64,000 nt of DNA from Maribacter forsetii DSM 18668. GTDB taxonomy: Bacteria > Bacteroidota > Bacteroidia > Flavobacteriales > Flavobacteriaceae. Where the stretch lies: assembly GCF_000744105.1 (NCBI RefSeq), contig NZ_JQLH01000001.1, positions 4,229,001 to 4,293,000 of the forward strand, in the 5' to 3' direction. The translations under genes and the position numbers were made by a program. The notes beneath the pieces were generated by a model. The model was given only the letters and a program-made list of their open reading frames with translations, ran no database searches and had not been told where the DNA came from. Positions 1 through 8,629 of this stretch are shown here, one piece after another. Positions within the stretch are counted from its first letter, which is position 1. Each line of letters opens with the position of its first letter.

Positions 1-112
1 ATATAATTAATGCTCCTGCCATACCAATGGCTAGTCCGAATGTATTTAGAAAAGTAAAAAAGGCTTGCTTTTTTAAGCTTCTCCAGGCGATTTTTAAATA
101 GTTTTTAAACAT
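1..112 (-). CDS. MacB/FtsX-type ABC transporter permease, N-terminal fragment cut by window edge
   Basis: Only the first 37 codons lie in the window. They read MFKNYLKIAWRSLKKQ and continue into a first membrane helix with the LNTFGLAIGMAGA pattern. This is the same opening seen in the three complete permeases that follow on the same strand (MFKN or MFRN, then KIAWR). From that match I infer another MacB-like permease of about 800 residues. It is the most promoter-distal visible gene of the efflux operon. The start ATG is clear because it aligns with the paralogues, and the spacer upstream of it resembles the spacer before the 782-residue paralogue. Confidence 0.8.
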   Translation of the reverse strand, partial: MFKNYLKIAWRSLKKQAFFTFLNTFGLAIGMAGALII

Positions 113-128
113 GGTTCTCGTTTTTTTC

Positions 129-213
129 CTCCCCCTAACCCCTCCAAAGGAGGGGGAATGGCTTGGTGATTATTATTTACTCTCTTCCCTTAGGGAAGGG
201 TTGGGGATGGGAT
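129..213. repeat. 85-bp intergenic repeat, copy 1 (two palindromic modules)
   Basis: It contains a CCCCTCC-AAA-GGAGGGG palindrome, an ATGGCTTGGTGATTATTAT linker and a CTTCCCTTAGGGAAG palindrome followed by GGTTGGGGATGGGAT. The same order recurs at 5136-5220 with only scattered differences and one single-base indel. It lies between two permease genes. The modules resemble the C/G-rich interspersed palindromes common in Flavobacteriaceae. Confidence 0.85.
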
Positions 214-214
214 T

Positions 215-2689
215 TTACTCTGTTCGTAAGCTTTTTACCGGGTTTACAATAGCGGCTTTTATTGCTTGAAACCCCATTGTGATCATTGCAATGACTAAAG
301 CCATACCACCGGATACTAGAAACACCCACCAAGGAATATCAATTTTATATGCAAAACCTTGCAGCCATTTATCCATAAAATACCAAGCTACGGGTGTGGC
401 AATCAACATGGCAATTATAATTACAGTTACAAATTCGCGAGCGAGCATTTGTACAATTTCAATCATGCTTGCCCCCAAAACCTTTCTAATTCCGATTTCT
501 TTTGTTTTTTGTTGGGCGGTAAAGGCAATTAGACCCAATAAACCGATACAGGCAATAAATATGGTTAAGAAAGAAAACACACCAAACAAATTCGCTTGCC
601 TTTGGTCCGATAGGTAAGCAGCGTTTAAATCATCATCTAGAAAAGAATATTCAAAAGGCACCGTAGGTTGGTAGACATTCCATTTTTTCTCAATGGCAGA
701 CATCAACCCACCAATATTATCTGATTTTACTTTTAAGGTGATATAGGATACGCCCGTATCATAACTGCCAGATGTATTAGAGAATAATGCAAATGGTGTT
801 ATGTGACTATGTAGCGATTCCAAATTAAAATCTTTTAAAACACCTACTACTTTGTAAGATTCCATTCTACCACCTGGATACTGAATCATGCTCCCTATTG
901 GGTTTTCCCAACCTATTTGCTTAGCAGCGGCTTCATTGAGAACAACCGACAAAGAATCGTTAAAATTGGTATCAAATCCTCTACCTTCTATCAACTTTAA
1001 ATCTAATGTTGATATAAAATGTTCGTCAACCAAGTAAGATTGTAGTATAATATCCTTTGCTATATTATTGTCTGAATTTAATGCTTCTGGAAAGTAAAAG
1101 TCACCAAAGCTATTTCTGGTAAGCATGCCTGAAGAAATACTTGCACTCTTCACCTCAGATAAAGTTTCTAGCTCTGATCTAAAACTTTCTTCACTACTGT
1201 TTAATTTTTCAGTATTCTGAAGTACCAATAAATTTTCCTTATCGTAGCCTAAATCACGATTTTGGGTGTAATTCAATTGCAAATACACAATACTGGTGGC
1301 AATAATCATAATTATAGCCACGGTAAACTGAAAAACCACTAAGCCGTTTCTAATGAAACTATCTTTACTGTTAGATACTTTAGATATACCTTTTAAGACA
1401 TTTACCGCTTTGAACGAAGTCAAATAAAATGCCGGGTAGATGCCTGCCAAAAAAGCAGTAAGTAAACTAAGTGCTATAATAAATACCCAGATACCATTTT
1501 CAAAAATGGAATGGAAAGAAATTGTTTTACCTGCTAATTGGTTAAAAGAAGGCAATAATACCCAAACCAATAGTACAGCCAAAATTGTGGATACTACGGT
1601 ATAAAAAATGGCTTCTGCTAGAAACTGTTTTATAAGTTGAATTCGAGGAGAACCCAATACTTTTCGTATGCCAATTTCTTTACTTCTTTTAGCCGCTTGC
1701 GCCGTAGCTAAATTGACAAAATTAACGGAAGCCAATACAATAATAAAAAACGCAATGACCGCAAAAACGTATAAGTTTTTAATACTATTCTGCTCTGAGA
1801 TAACCGATTCTATTTCTCCTGAATGTAAATGAATATCGGTTAGGGACTGTAGGTGTAAATCCCATTTGTTTCCGTTTTCCAAAAACTCCTCATAAGGTTG
1901 ACCTATTCTGTCGAAAGCATTTGCTGCATGTACTCTTATCAATTCTGGAAACTGTGATTCTAAATGAGCAATTGCCGCTGGATTCGATGCGGCTTTTTCA
2001 GTCAATTTCACATAAGTAGCCACCTGTAACCATACCCAACTCCAGTTAAATCGTTTTACACTTTCAAAATTAGAGACAGGCACTAACATATCAAATTTTA
2101 CAGATGCATGTAGATTGCTCATGTCCTCTAATACCCCAGTAACTTTCAATGGTTTCCTTTCATTACCATAGAAAAGAATTTTACCCAACGGATCAACATC
2201 TCCAAAATATTTCTTCGCAATACTTTTGGTGACAACTACACTATTCTTTTCTTGCAGACTGTTTTTTGAATCACCCTGTAACATTGGGTAACTTAACACC
2301 TCTAAAAAATTGGCGTCTACCGCATATACATTTTCTTCATTGAAGGTTTGTTTTTCGTCACCGTTAGCATATTCCAAAACATCTACGCCAGGTCTATAAA
2401 TACGAGTATAACTTTCGATTTCAGGGAAATTGGCTACTAATGTTTCACCAGCGGGCGGAGGAGTGTACCCGGCATAAAACTCATCATCGCCCATTTTACC
2501 ATTTAAATTGACACGATACACTTGGTCGGCATCATTAAAAAATTGGTCGTAACTTAATTCGTCGGTTACAAAAAGGGCTATCAAAATAACACAGGTCAAC
2601 CCAATTGCCAATCCAGATATATTGATGATGCTATTGCTCTTATATCTAAATGCATTTCTAAAAGCTATTTTAAAATTGTTTTTAAACAT
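215..2689 (-). CDS. MacB/FtsX-type ABC transporter permease (824 aa)
   Basis: This is an inner-membrane permease of the MacB/FtsX superfamily. One N-terminal membrane helix (about residues 20-42) is followed by a large periplasmic MacB-PCD-like domain. Then come a three-helix FtsX block, a second helix plus periplasmic domain, and a C-terminal FtsX block. Each FtsX block carries the cytoplasmic coupling motif, KEIGIRKVLGS in the first and KEIGIRKVLGA in the second. The double FtsX layout and length of about 800 residues are typical of Bacteroidota permeases of this type. The ATG at 2689 was preferred over an upstream GTG because it restores the MFKN...KIA.RN start shared by the paralogues. 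It has no ATPase of its own and presumably uses the single upstream ATPase. Confidence 0.9.
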   Translation of the reverse strand: MFKNNFKIAFRNAFRYKSNSIINISGLAIGLTCVILIALFVTDELSYDQFFNDADQVYRVNLNGKMGDDEFYAGYTPPPAGETLVANFPEIESYTRIYRPGVDVLEYANGDEKQTFNEENVYAVDANFLEVLSYPMLQGDSKNSLQEKNSVVVTKSIAKKYFGDVDPLGKILFYGNERKPLKVTGVLEDMSNLHASVKFDMLVPVSNFESVKRFNWSWVWLQVATYVKLTEKAASNPAAIAHLESQFPELIRVHAANAFDRIGQPYEEFLENGNKWDLHLQSLTDIHLHSGEIESVISEQNSIKNLYVFAVIAFFIIVLASVNFVNLATAQAAKRSKEIGIRKVLGSPRIQLIKQFLAEAIFYTVVSTILAVLLVWVLLPSFNQLAGKTISFHSIFENGIWVFIIALSLLTAFLAGIYPAFYLTSFKAVNVLKGISKVSNSKDSFIRNGLVVFQFTVAIIMIIATSIVYLQLNYTQNRDLGYDKENLLVLQNTEKLNSSEESFRSELETLSEVKSASISSGMLTRNSFGDFYFPEALNSDNNIAKDIILQSYLVDEHFISTLDLKLIEGRGFDTNFNDSLSVVLNEAAAKQIGWENPIGSMIQYPGGRMESYKVVGVLKDFNLESLHSHITPFALFSNTSGSYDTGVSYITLKVKSDNIGGLMSAIEKKWNVYQPTVPFEYSFLDDDLNAAYLSDQRQANLFGVFSFLTIFIACIGLLGLIAFTAQQKTKEIGIRKVLGASMIEIVQMLAREFVTVIIIAMLIATPVAWYFMDKWLQGFAYKIDIPWWVFLVSGGMALVIAMITMGFQAIKAAIVNPVKSLRTE

Positions 2690-2771
2690 AATTTTATTTT
2701 TTTTGATTGATGACTGTACGCAGACTAATACAACTGACCACTCGACTACGTACGAGTAGTCCACAAACTAG

Positions 2772-5120
2772 TTACTCTGACCGTAAACTCCTTACAGGAT
2801 TTACCCTCGCTGCTTTGATCGCTTGAAAACTGATAGTCAATAAAGCTATTACTATGGATACCGCACCAGCTATAACAAATGCCCAAGCATTAATAGTTAC
2901 ACGATATGCATAACCTTCTAACCAGTTTTGCATCAGTAACCATGCAATGGGTATGGCGATGATTATTGCCATGAACACCAAGCGCATAAAATCTTTAGAC
3001 AACAAGCCTACTATTCCTGTAATGCTAGAGCCTAATACTTTACGTACTCCTATTTCTTTTCTACGTTGGTCTGCCGTAAAAGCTGATAAGCCGAACAACC
3101 CTAAACAAGAAATTAGTATGGCAAGCAATGCAAAAACCTGAGAAAGATTACCTATCAGCTTTTCACTTTTAAACTTTGCATCATAAGTGTCATCTACAAA
3201 TTCATACTCAAAAGGAAATGCAGGGTTAAACTTTTTCAACGACATTTCCATACTTGCCAATGCTGCTGTTGTTGCTACGCCAGACTTCGTCTTTACATAC
3301 ATAAAACGAGCTTGGCTTGGGTCATTAAAAAATATGACCGGGTCACTGGAGCCATACATATCACCATAGACATAATCTTTTACCACGCCAATAACAGGGT
3401 AATCATCTTCTATGGTTTTACCTACAGGACTGCCGCTACCCATTAATTTTGCGAAAGATTCACTTACAATTATATTGACACTGTCTTGAGCGGGATTATT
3501 ACTGAATCCCCTACCTTCAATTATCTCCAATCCAGCAGTGTTGAAAAAATCTGCTGTAATATCACGTACAGAAACCAAAACGTCTTCAGTATCTACACCG
3601 CCTTGCCAACTTAATCCTGATGTATTATTTCCTCCGGATAAAATATCAGAATTAATGAGTCCGATACTTTCAATCATTCCTGAAGACTTCATATTTTCTT
3701 CAATAGGTTTGAAGTTTTTAATAATATCTCCGGTTACGGGAATCTTCACTAGGTTCTCTTTATTGTAACCCAAATCGCGCCCTTTTACATATTGTACTTG
3801 TTGGTAGACGATAATGGTACAAATGATAAATACGATGGAAACTACAAATTGTGTAGCTACTAATCCTTTTCTAATAAATGTTGCGCTCCCTTTTGTTTTG
3901 CGTGCTCCTTTCAACACATCTACAGGTTTAAAAGAAGACAAGTAGAATGCCGGATACCAGCCTGCAACAATACCACAAACTAGTGCTATGCCGACCAAGG
4001 TTAAAATATGAGTAGTATTGAACAAACTAAAGTCTAGTTGTTTATCTATCATCATATTAAATTGTGGCACCAGTAATTTTAATAACAGAATACTCAATAC
4101 GGCAGATAAAGCGGCAGTTATTATCGCCTCTGCCATAAACTGAGAAATCAATCCTTTTCTACCCGACCCCAATACTTTTCGTACTCCGACTTCATTTGCT
4201 CTTTTTTCACTTCTAGCAGTTGCCAAGTTCATAAAATTGATGCAGGCAATCAATAATATGATTATGGCAATAAGACTAAACAATCTTACATACGTGATTT
4301 GCCCTCCTATATTTTTGCCTCCTTCAAAGACTGACCTTAAATGCCAGTCTTTCATAGAAAACAAAAATGCTATGGTTTCGTCATCTTCCGTTTTCATAGG
4401 AAGTATGGCTTTCACTTTACTATTGACAACATCAAAATTTGCTTCTGGAGAAAGCTCTACAAAAGTGTCTGAAAAATTGGCTCCATATTCTTTTACCCAT
4501 TCATTATCCTTTGCAAAGCGCTCAAAAGGGACAACCCAATCAAAACTGTAGGTTACATTGTGTGGTAAATCTTCATAAACTCCTGAAACAGTATAACTTG
4601 TTTCGTTATTTATTTTAATTACTTTATTAATTGCAGAAGTATTCTCACCAAATAACTGGCTAGCCGTCTCTTGTGAGATGACAATGGCATCTACGTCATT
4701 AAAAGCGGTTTCTAAATTACCTTCTACAAATGAGAGACTGAACATGCTTAAAAAATCTGGGTCTGCAAATCGCCCAAATTTATTGATAGAAGTTTCTCCT
4801 ACTTGAAATAAAAAATCTTCACCTTTTGTTCTTGCTGACCCAACTATACCTGGCACCTCTTCTTTTAAAACCTCTGCTAACGGACCGGGAGTAGCCTGAA
4901 AAAACGTTCGCCATTCTCCTTCGTATTGTTGATTGGTGGGTACATAATATACCACATCTTGCTTCTCAAAATTAACATCATAACCAACCTCATCTTCTAC
5001 CCAAAGCAAAATCATGGCAGCACAGGTAATGCCAATTGCCAAACCAAAAATATTGAGTAGGCTATACCCTTTATTCTTCCAAAGGTTTCTCCAAGCGATT
5101 TTTATATAGTTCTTAAACAT
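2772..5120 (-). CDS. MacB/FtsX-type ABC transporter permease (782 aa)
   Basis: This is the second complete permease of the tandem array, with the same architecture: an N-terminal helix with LLNIFGLAIGITCAA, a periplasmic MacB-PCD-like domain, an FtsX block with NEVGVRKVLGS, a second periplasmic domain, and a C-terminal FtsX block with KEIGVRKVLGS. The protein ends in RVNPVRSLRSE, like its neighbours (NPVKSLRTE, QPLKSLRKE), so the genes are clearly paralogous. Such permeases couple cytoplasmic ATP hydrolysis to periplasmic substrate movement through an adaptor and TolC (family knowledge). The substrate cannot be told from sequence. It is separated by about 100 bases from the upstream paralogue. 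Confidence 0.9.
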   Translation of the reverse strand: MFKNYIKIAWRNLWKNKGYSLLNIFGLAIGITCAAMILLWVEDEVGYDVNFEKQDVVYYVPTNQQYEGEWRTFFQATPGPLAEVLKEEVPGIVGSARTKGEDFLFQVGETSINKFGRFADPDFLSMFSLSFVEGNLETAFNDVDAIVISQETASQLFGENTSAINKVIKINNETSYTVSGVYEDLPHNVTYSFDWVVPFERFAKDNEWVKEYGANFSDTFVELSPEANFDVVNSKVKAILPMKTEDDETIAFLFSMKDWHLRSVFEGGKNIGGQITYVRLFSLIAIIILLIACINFMNLATARSEKRANEVGVRKVLGSGRKGLISQFMAEAIITAALSAVLSILLLKLLVPQFNMMIDKQLDFSLFNTTHILTLVGIALVCGIVAGWYPAFYLSSFKPVDVLKGARKTKGSATFIRKGLVATQFVVSIVFIICTIIVYQQVQYVKGRDLGYNKENLVKIPVTGDIIKNFKPIEENMKSSGMIESIGLINSDILSGGNNTSGLSWQGGVDTEDVLVSVRDITADFFNTAGLEIIEGRGFSNNPAQDSVNIIVSESFAKLMGSGSPVGKTIEDDYPVIGVVKDYVYGDMYGSSDPVIFFNDPSQARFMYVKTKSGVATTAALASMEMSLKKFNPAFPFEYEFVDDTYDAKFKSEKLIGNLSQVFALLAILISCLGLFGLSAFTADQRRKEIGVRKVLGSSITGIVGLLSKDFMRLVFMAIIIAIPIAWLLMQNWLEGYAYRVTINAWAFVIAGAVSIVIALLTISFQAIKAARVNPVRSLRSE

Positions 5121-5135
5121 AGTTCTCGTTTTTTA

Positions 5136-5220
5136 CTCCCCCTAGCCCCCTCCAAAGGAGAGGGAATGGTTTGGTGATTATTATAACTCCCTTCCCTTCG
5201 GGAAGGGCTGGGGATGGGAT
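5136..5220. repeat. 85-bp intergenic repeat, copy 2
   Basis: Aligns over its whole length with 129-213: the CCCCTCC-AAA-GGAG palindrome, the TTGGTGATTATTAT linker, the CTTCCCTTCGGGAAG palindrome and the GGGGATGGGAT tail. The flanking start-codon region (AAACATAGTTCTCGTTTTT) also matches the flank of copy 1. That suggests the permease plus its spacer was duplicated as one unit. Confidence 0.85.
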
Positions 5221-5222
5221 AT

Positions 5223-7640
5223 TTATTCTTTTCGTAAACTTTTCAAAGGTTGTATTAATGCTGCACCAACAGATTGATAACTTATGGTCAGTATTGCAAT
5301 GGTTAATGCTATTAAACCTGCAGCTAGAAATATGCCCCAACCGATGGTAATGTGATAGGCGAAATCTTGTAACCAACGGCTCATAATGAACCAACCAATA
5401 GGGATTGCAATAATGATGGATACCAAAATAAGCTTCATAAAATCTAAGGTCAGTAATTGGTATATACTTTTAAATGGTGCGCCTAAAACCAACCGAATAC
5501 TGATCTCTTTTTTACGTTGTTCTACCATAAAGGCAGAGAGTGCAAACAACCCTAAACATGCTACCAATATAGCGAACAGTGCAAAGCTGTTGAATATCTT
5601 ACCCATACGCTCTACATCGTCATGCATACGACTAAACTCTTGGTCTAAAAAGCTATAATTTATAGACTGATTGGGTATGTTTTTATTCCATACAGATTCG
5701 ATAGATGCCAATGCCTGATTAACATTTCCTTTTTCCAACTTCAACGATATGGACCCCAAATCTTTACCAATTACTAAAGACAATGAAGAAATATCTTCTT
5801 TTAGAGATTTAAAATGAAAATCATCAACCACCCCTATTACAGTAAATAGTTGTCCGTTGTTATTAATCTCTTTTCCAACGGCATTATCCAAGCCTAGCTC
5901 TCTTTCCATATTAGCATTTATAATGATGGAATTCAAAGAGTCTGAAGCAAACTGCTTGGAGAAATCTCTACCTGTTTTTAGAGTAATACCCAGTGTTTTT
6001 ATGTAGTCGTAATCTACTCTCCAAATTTGGGCAGGTATGCCTCTGCCTTCATTACCTTCATCTTCTCTTCTAAAGGTATTGCCGTTTCTACTACCACCAT
6101 CTACTGGTAAATAATTAGATATCGTTGCCGATTTTACTTGTGGTAATTGTAGTAATTGTACTTTAAAATTCTCTGCGCTATTTCCTAAAACTCCTGTTCC
6201 TTCTAGAATGACCACTTGTTCTTTATCATAGCCCAATTCTTTTTGAAGTATAAAATCCATTTGTTGGTAAATAATCAATGTGGCTATAATCAGAATTACA
6301 GATGTAGAAAATTGAAAAATAACGAGTCCGCTTCTTAGTTTTCCGCTTTTACTACCTATGCTTAAACTTCCTTTTAGAACGTTTACTGGTTTAAAAGCTG
6401 ATAAATAAAATGCAGGATAAAGTCCTGCCAAAGACCCCACCAACAGTGCAGAAACTAATATAATAGGCATGAACCACCACACTGACCACGGCATTTCAAT
6501 TGTTTTTGATGCGATAGAATTGAATGACGGCAATAATGCCCAAGCCAATAAAACCCCTAAAATAAAAGAGACAAAACTGAACATTATTGATTCGGTCATG
6601 AACTGTACTACCAAATTGCTTTTGTAAGCACCTATAGTTTTTCTAAGTCCCACTTCTTTTGCTCTATTTGCTGATTTTGCAGTAGAAAGATTTATAAAAT
6701 TGATTACTGCCAACAGTAATACGAAACCTGCAATAGCCGCAAATAGCCAAACGAATCTGATATCGCCATGCTTTAGACCATCTGCCATTTTAATATCTGA
6801 ATACAGATGAATATCTGTTATCGGCTGCAATTTATATTCCATGGTTCTTAGCACATCAATAAAATCTGGTGCACGCCCTCTTTCTCTTTGCGCGGGAATG
6901 ATGTAGTCTTCAACAATAGAAACCATTTTTTTCTCTAGTTGCTGAACATCTGTATTTGGGTCTACTAGAATATAAGTGAAGTAGTTTTGATTGGTCCAAC
7001 TTGCATTGGTATCCTCAATGGGAATTAAAAAATCGTATGCTAAATGCGAGTTTTTAGGTGCATCTTTCATAACACCGGTAACGGTATATGGCTTTGTAGC
7101 ATCATTGTCTAAAATGATTGTTTCGCCTATAATCGTTCCATCTTTAAAATATTTTGCTGCTTTAGATTCTGAAATAACAATGCTCTTCGGATTTGCCAAT
7201 GCAGTGTTGGCATTACCTTGTTCGAGCTGAACTTCTAAAATCTCAAATGCTTCTTGGTCCGCAAGTAAGAATCCGTCTTCTAGGTTATTTTGTTTCTCAC
7301 CAGCTAATCTAATACCACGTTTACCTGCTCCAAATATTCCTGTTGTATTAACTTTTCCTGCTTTTATAATTTCAGGAAAATCGCTTTGCAAGGCATCTGC
7401 AAAAGGTAATTGAAAGTGTGTGCTTTTCATTACCTCACCTTTATACATACCTTCTAGAACTACACGGTACATTTGACCCTTATTGGCGTAGTGTTGATCA
7501 TAACCCACCTCATTGCGAATGAACAATGCTATTAAAAGACATGCTGCTATACCAACAGCGAAACCGCCAATTTTTATAGCGGCAAAGAGCTTATCTTTCT
7601 TTAAACTTCTCCAAGCAATTTTAAGATGGTTTCTAAACAT
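5223..7640 (-). CDS. MacB/FtsX-type ABC transporter permease (805 aa)
   Basis: This is the first permease after the ATPase gene and the most divergent of the three complete copies. It begins MFRNHLKIAWRSLKKDK and has one N-terminal helix, a periplasmic MacB-PCD-like domain, an FtsX block with KEVGLRKTIGA, a second periplasmic domain and a C-terminal FtsX block with KEISIRLVLGA. It is probably the permease most directly paired with the ATPase at 7875-8570, from which it is separated by about 230 bases of repeat-rich spacer. Function (efflux of a small molecule, peptide or lipid) is inferred from the adaptor and TolC-like partners and not from a substrate motif. Confidence 0.9.
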   Translation of the reverse strand: MFRNHLKIAWRSLKKDKLFAAIKIGGFAVGIAACLLIALFIRNEVGYDQHYANKGQMYRVVLEGMYKGEVMKSTHFQLPFADALQSDFPEIIKAGKVNTTGIFGAGKRGIRLAGEKQNNLEDGFLLADQEAFEILEVQLEQGNANTALANPKSIVISESKAAKYFKDGTIIGETIILDNDATKPYTVTGVMKDAPKNSHLAYDFLIPIEDTNASWTNQNYFTYILVDPNTDVQQLEKKMVSIVEDYIIPAQRERGRAPDFIDVLRTMEYKLQPITDIHLYSDIKMADGLKHGDIRFVWLFAAIAGFVLLLAVINFINLSTAKSANRAKEVGLRKTIGAYKSNLVVQFMTESIMFSFVSFILGVLLAWALLPSFNSIASKTIEMPWSVWWFMPIILVSALLVGSLAGLYPAFYLSAFKPVNVLKGSLSIGSKSGKLRSGLVIFQFSTSVILIIATLIIYQQMDFILQKELGYDKEQVVILEGTGVLGNSAENFKVQLLQLPQVKSATISNYLPVDGGSRNGNTFRREDEGNEGRGIPAQIWRVDYDYIKTLGITLKTGRDFSKQFASDSLNSIIINANMERELGLDNAVGKEINNNGQLFTVIGVVDDFHFKSLKEDISSLSLVIGKDLGSISLKLEKGNVNQALASIESVWNKNIPNQSINYSFLDQEFSRMHDDVERMGKIFNSFALFAILVACLGLFALSAFMVEQRKKEISIRLVLGAPFKSIYQLLTLDFMKLILVSIIIAIPIGWFIMSRWLQDFAYHITIGWGIFLAAGLIALTIAILTISYQSVGAALIQPLKSLRKE

Positions 7641-7654
7641 GATTTTTTGATTTT

Positions 7655-7732
7655 CCCTCCCCTAACCCCTCCGACACTTCGGCTTCGCTCAGTACAGGGG
7701 AGGGGGATTGGTTTGGTGATTGATTGATTGAT
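7655..7732. repeat. Related intergenic repeat, rearranged copy 3
   Basis: It starts CCCTCCCCTAACCCCTCC like copies 1 and 2, but the palindrome centre is replaced by a CTTCGGCTTCGCTCAG module. It then closes with GGGGAGGGGGAT and the TTGGTTTGGTGATTGATTG linker. It looks like one repeat type nested in another. The rest of the 7641-7874 spacer holds an imperfect palindrome at 7798-7820 (GGCTCTGTTCA / TGAACATAGCC) and a CCCCC-TTC-GGGGG hairpin at 7852-7864. Confidence 0.7.
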
Positions 7733-7874
7733 GATACTCTATTATCCGTGATTAAGGGATAGGTTTGGTTTTTTGGCTGATTAGTTGTCTTCACTTCGGC
7801 TCTGTTCAATGAACATAGCCAATAATTGATTGATGAATAAACTCCTAATAACCCCCTTCGGGGGCATGGGGGCT

Positions 7875-8570
7875 CTACATCATGGCTCCGATTGCCCTGT
7901 TCTGACTTTCAGTTACTATTTGACCGTCAAATAGGTTTACCACTCTATGTGCATAATGCGAATCTCTGTCAGAGTGTGTTACCATAACTATGGTGGTTCC
8001 CTCTTGGTTTAATTCTGTTAATAGGTTCATTACCTCTATTCCGTTTTTGGAATCTAGATTACCGGTTGGCTCATCTGCCAGTATTAATTTAGGATTGGTT
8101 ACTACTGCCCTAGAAATAGCTACACGTTGCTGCTGACCACCCGATAATTGCTGCGGAAAATGCTTTTCTCTATGTGCTATTTTCATACGCTCCAATACTT
8201 TCATTACTTTTTCTTTACGCTCTGCTTTGCCCATTTTTAAGTAAATCAGCGGTAGCTCTACATTTTCAAAAACAGTAAGTTCATCTATCAAATTAAAGCT
8301 TTGGAATACGAAGCCTAGATTACCTTTTCTTAATTGGGTACGTTCGCTTTCTTTTAGTCCGCCTACTTCATTCCCGGCAAAATTATAGCTGCCATCAGTA
8401 GGGTTGTCTAACATACCAATGATATTCAACAATGTAGACTTACCACAACCAGACGGTCCCATAATGGCAACAAATTCTCCATCTTCTACTTTTAGGTTGA
8501 CACTGTTCAATGCCAAAGTTTCTACTTCTTCTGTTCTAAAACTTTTTTTAAGGTTGGTAATAGTTATCAT
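7875..8570 (-). CDS. ABC transporter ATP-binding protein, MacB/LolD class
   Basis: This 231-residue ATPase has intact motifs: Walker A GPSGCGKST at 38-46, Q-loop Gln90, signature LSGGQ at 142-146, Walker B ILADEP ending at 168 with catalytic Glu167, and the switch His199. Length and sequence fit the LolD/MacB-N class that pairs with FtsX-type permeases (family knowledge). It lies between the HlyD-like adaptor and four permease genes on the same strand, so it very likely energises them as a stand-alone subunit. It is the only ATPase visible for the whole array. The ATG start at 8570 is well placed for the usual ITITNLKKSF opening. Confidence 0.95.
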   Translation of the reverse strand: MITITNLKKSFRTEEVETLALNSVNLKVEDGEFVAIMGPSGCGKSTLLNIIGMLDNPTDGSYNFAGNEVGGLKESERTQLRKGNLGFVFQSFNLIDELTVFENVELPLIYLKMGKAERKEKVMKVLERMKIAHREKHFPQQLSGGQQQRVAISRAVVTNPKLILADEPTGNLDSKNGIEVMNLLTELNQEGTTIVMVTHSDRDSHYAHRVVNLFDGQIVTESQNRAIGAMM

Positions 8571-8629
8571 GTTCCTGTTATTTTGATTGTTATAATGACA
8601 CTGAGTTTCCCCAAATGTGACAGTTTTGT

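Noticed and set aside
279..617. Plus-strand ORF inside the 824-aa permease gene.
   Set aside because: It lies wholly in the antisense frame of a clear gene and has no recognisable domain. The same holds for the other long ORFs opposite real genes.
2744..2761. GACTAC-GTACGA-GTAGTC hairpin just upstream of the 824-aa permease gene.
   Set aside because: Short, no T-tract and not repeated elsewhere. It may be a processing site but there is nothing to support it.
5113..5394. Minus-strand ORF of 93 codons spanning the spacer and the end of the 805-aa permease.
   Set aside because: It reads the repeat element and an alternative frame of the permease, with no signal or domain.
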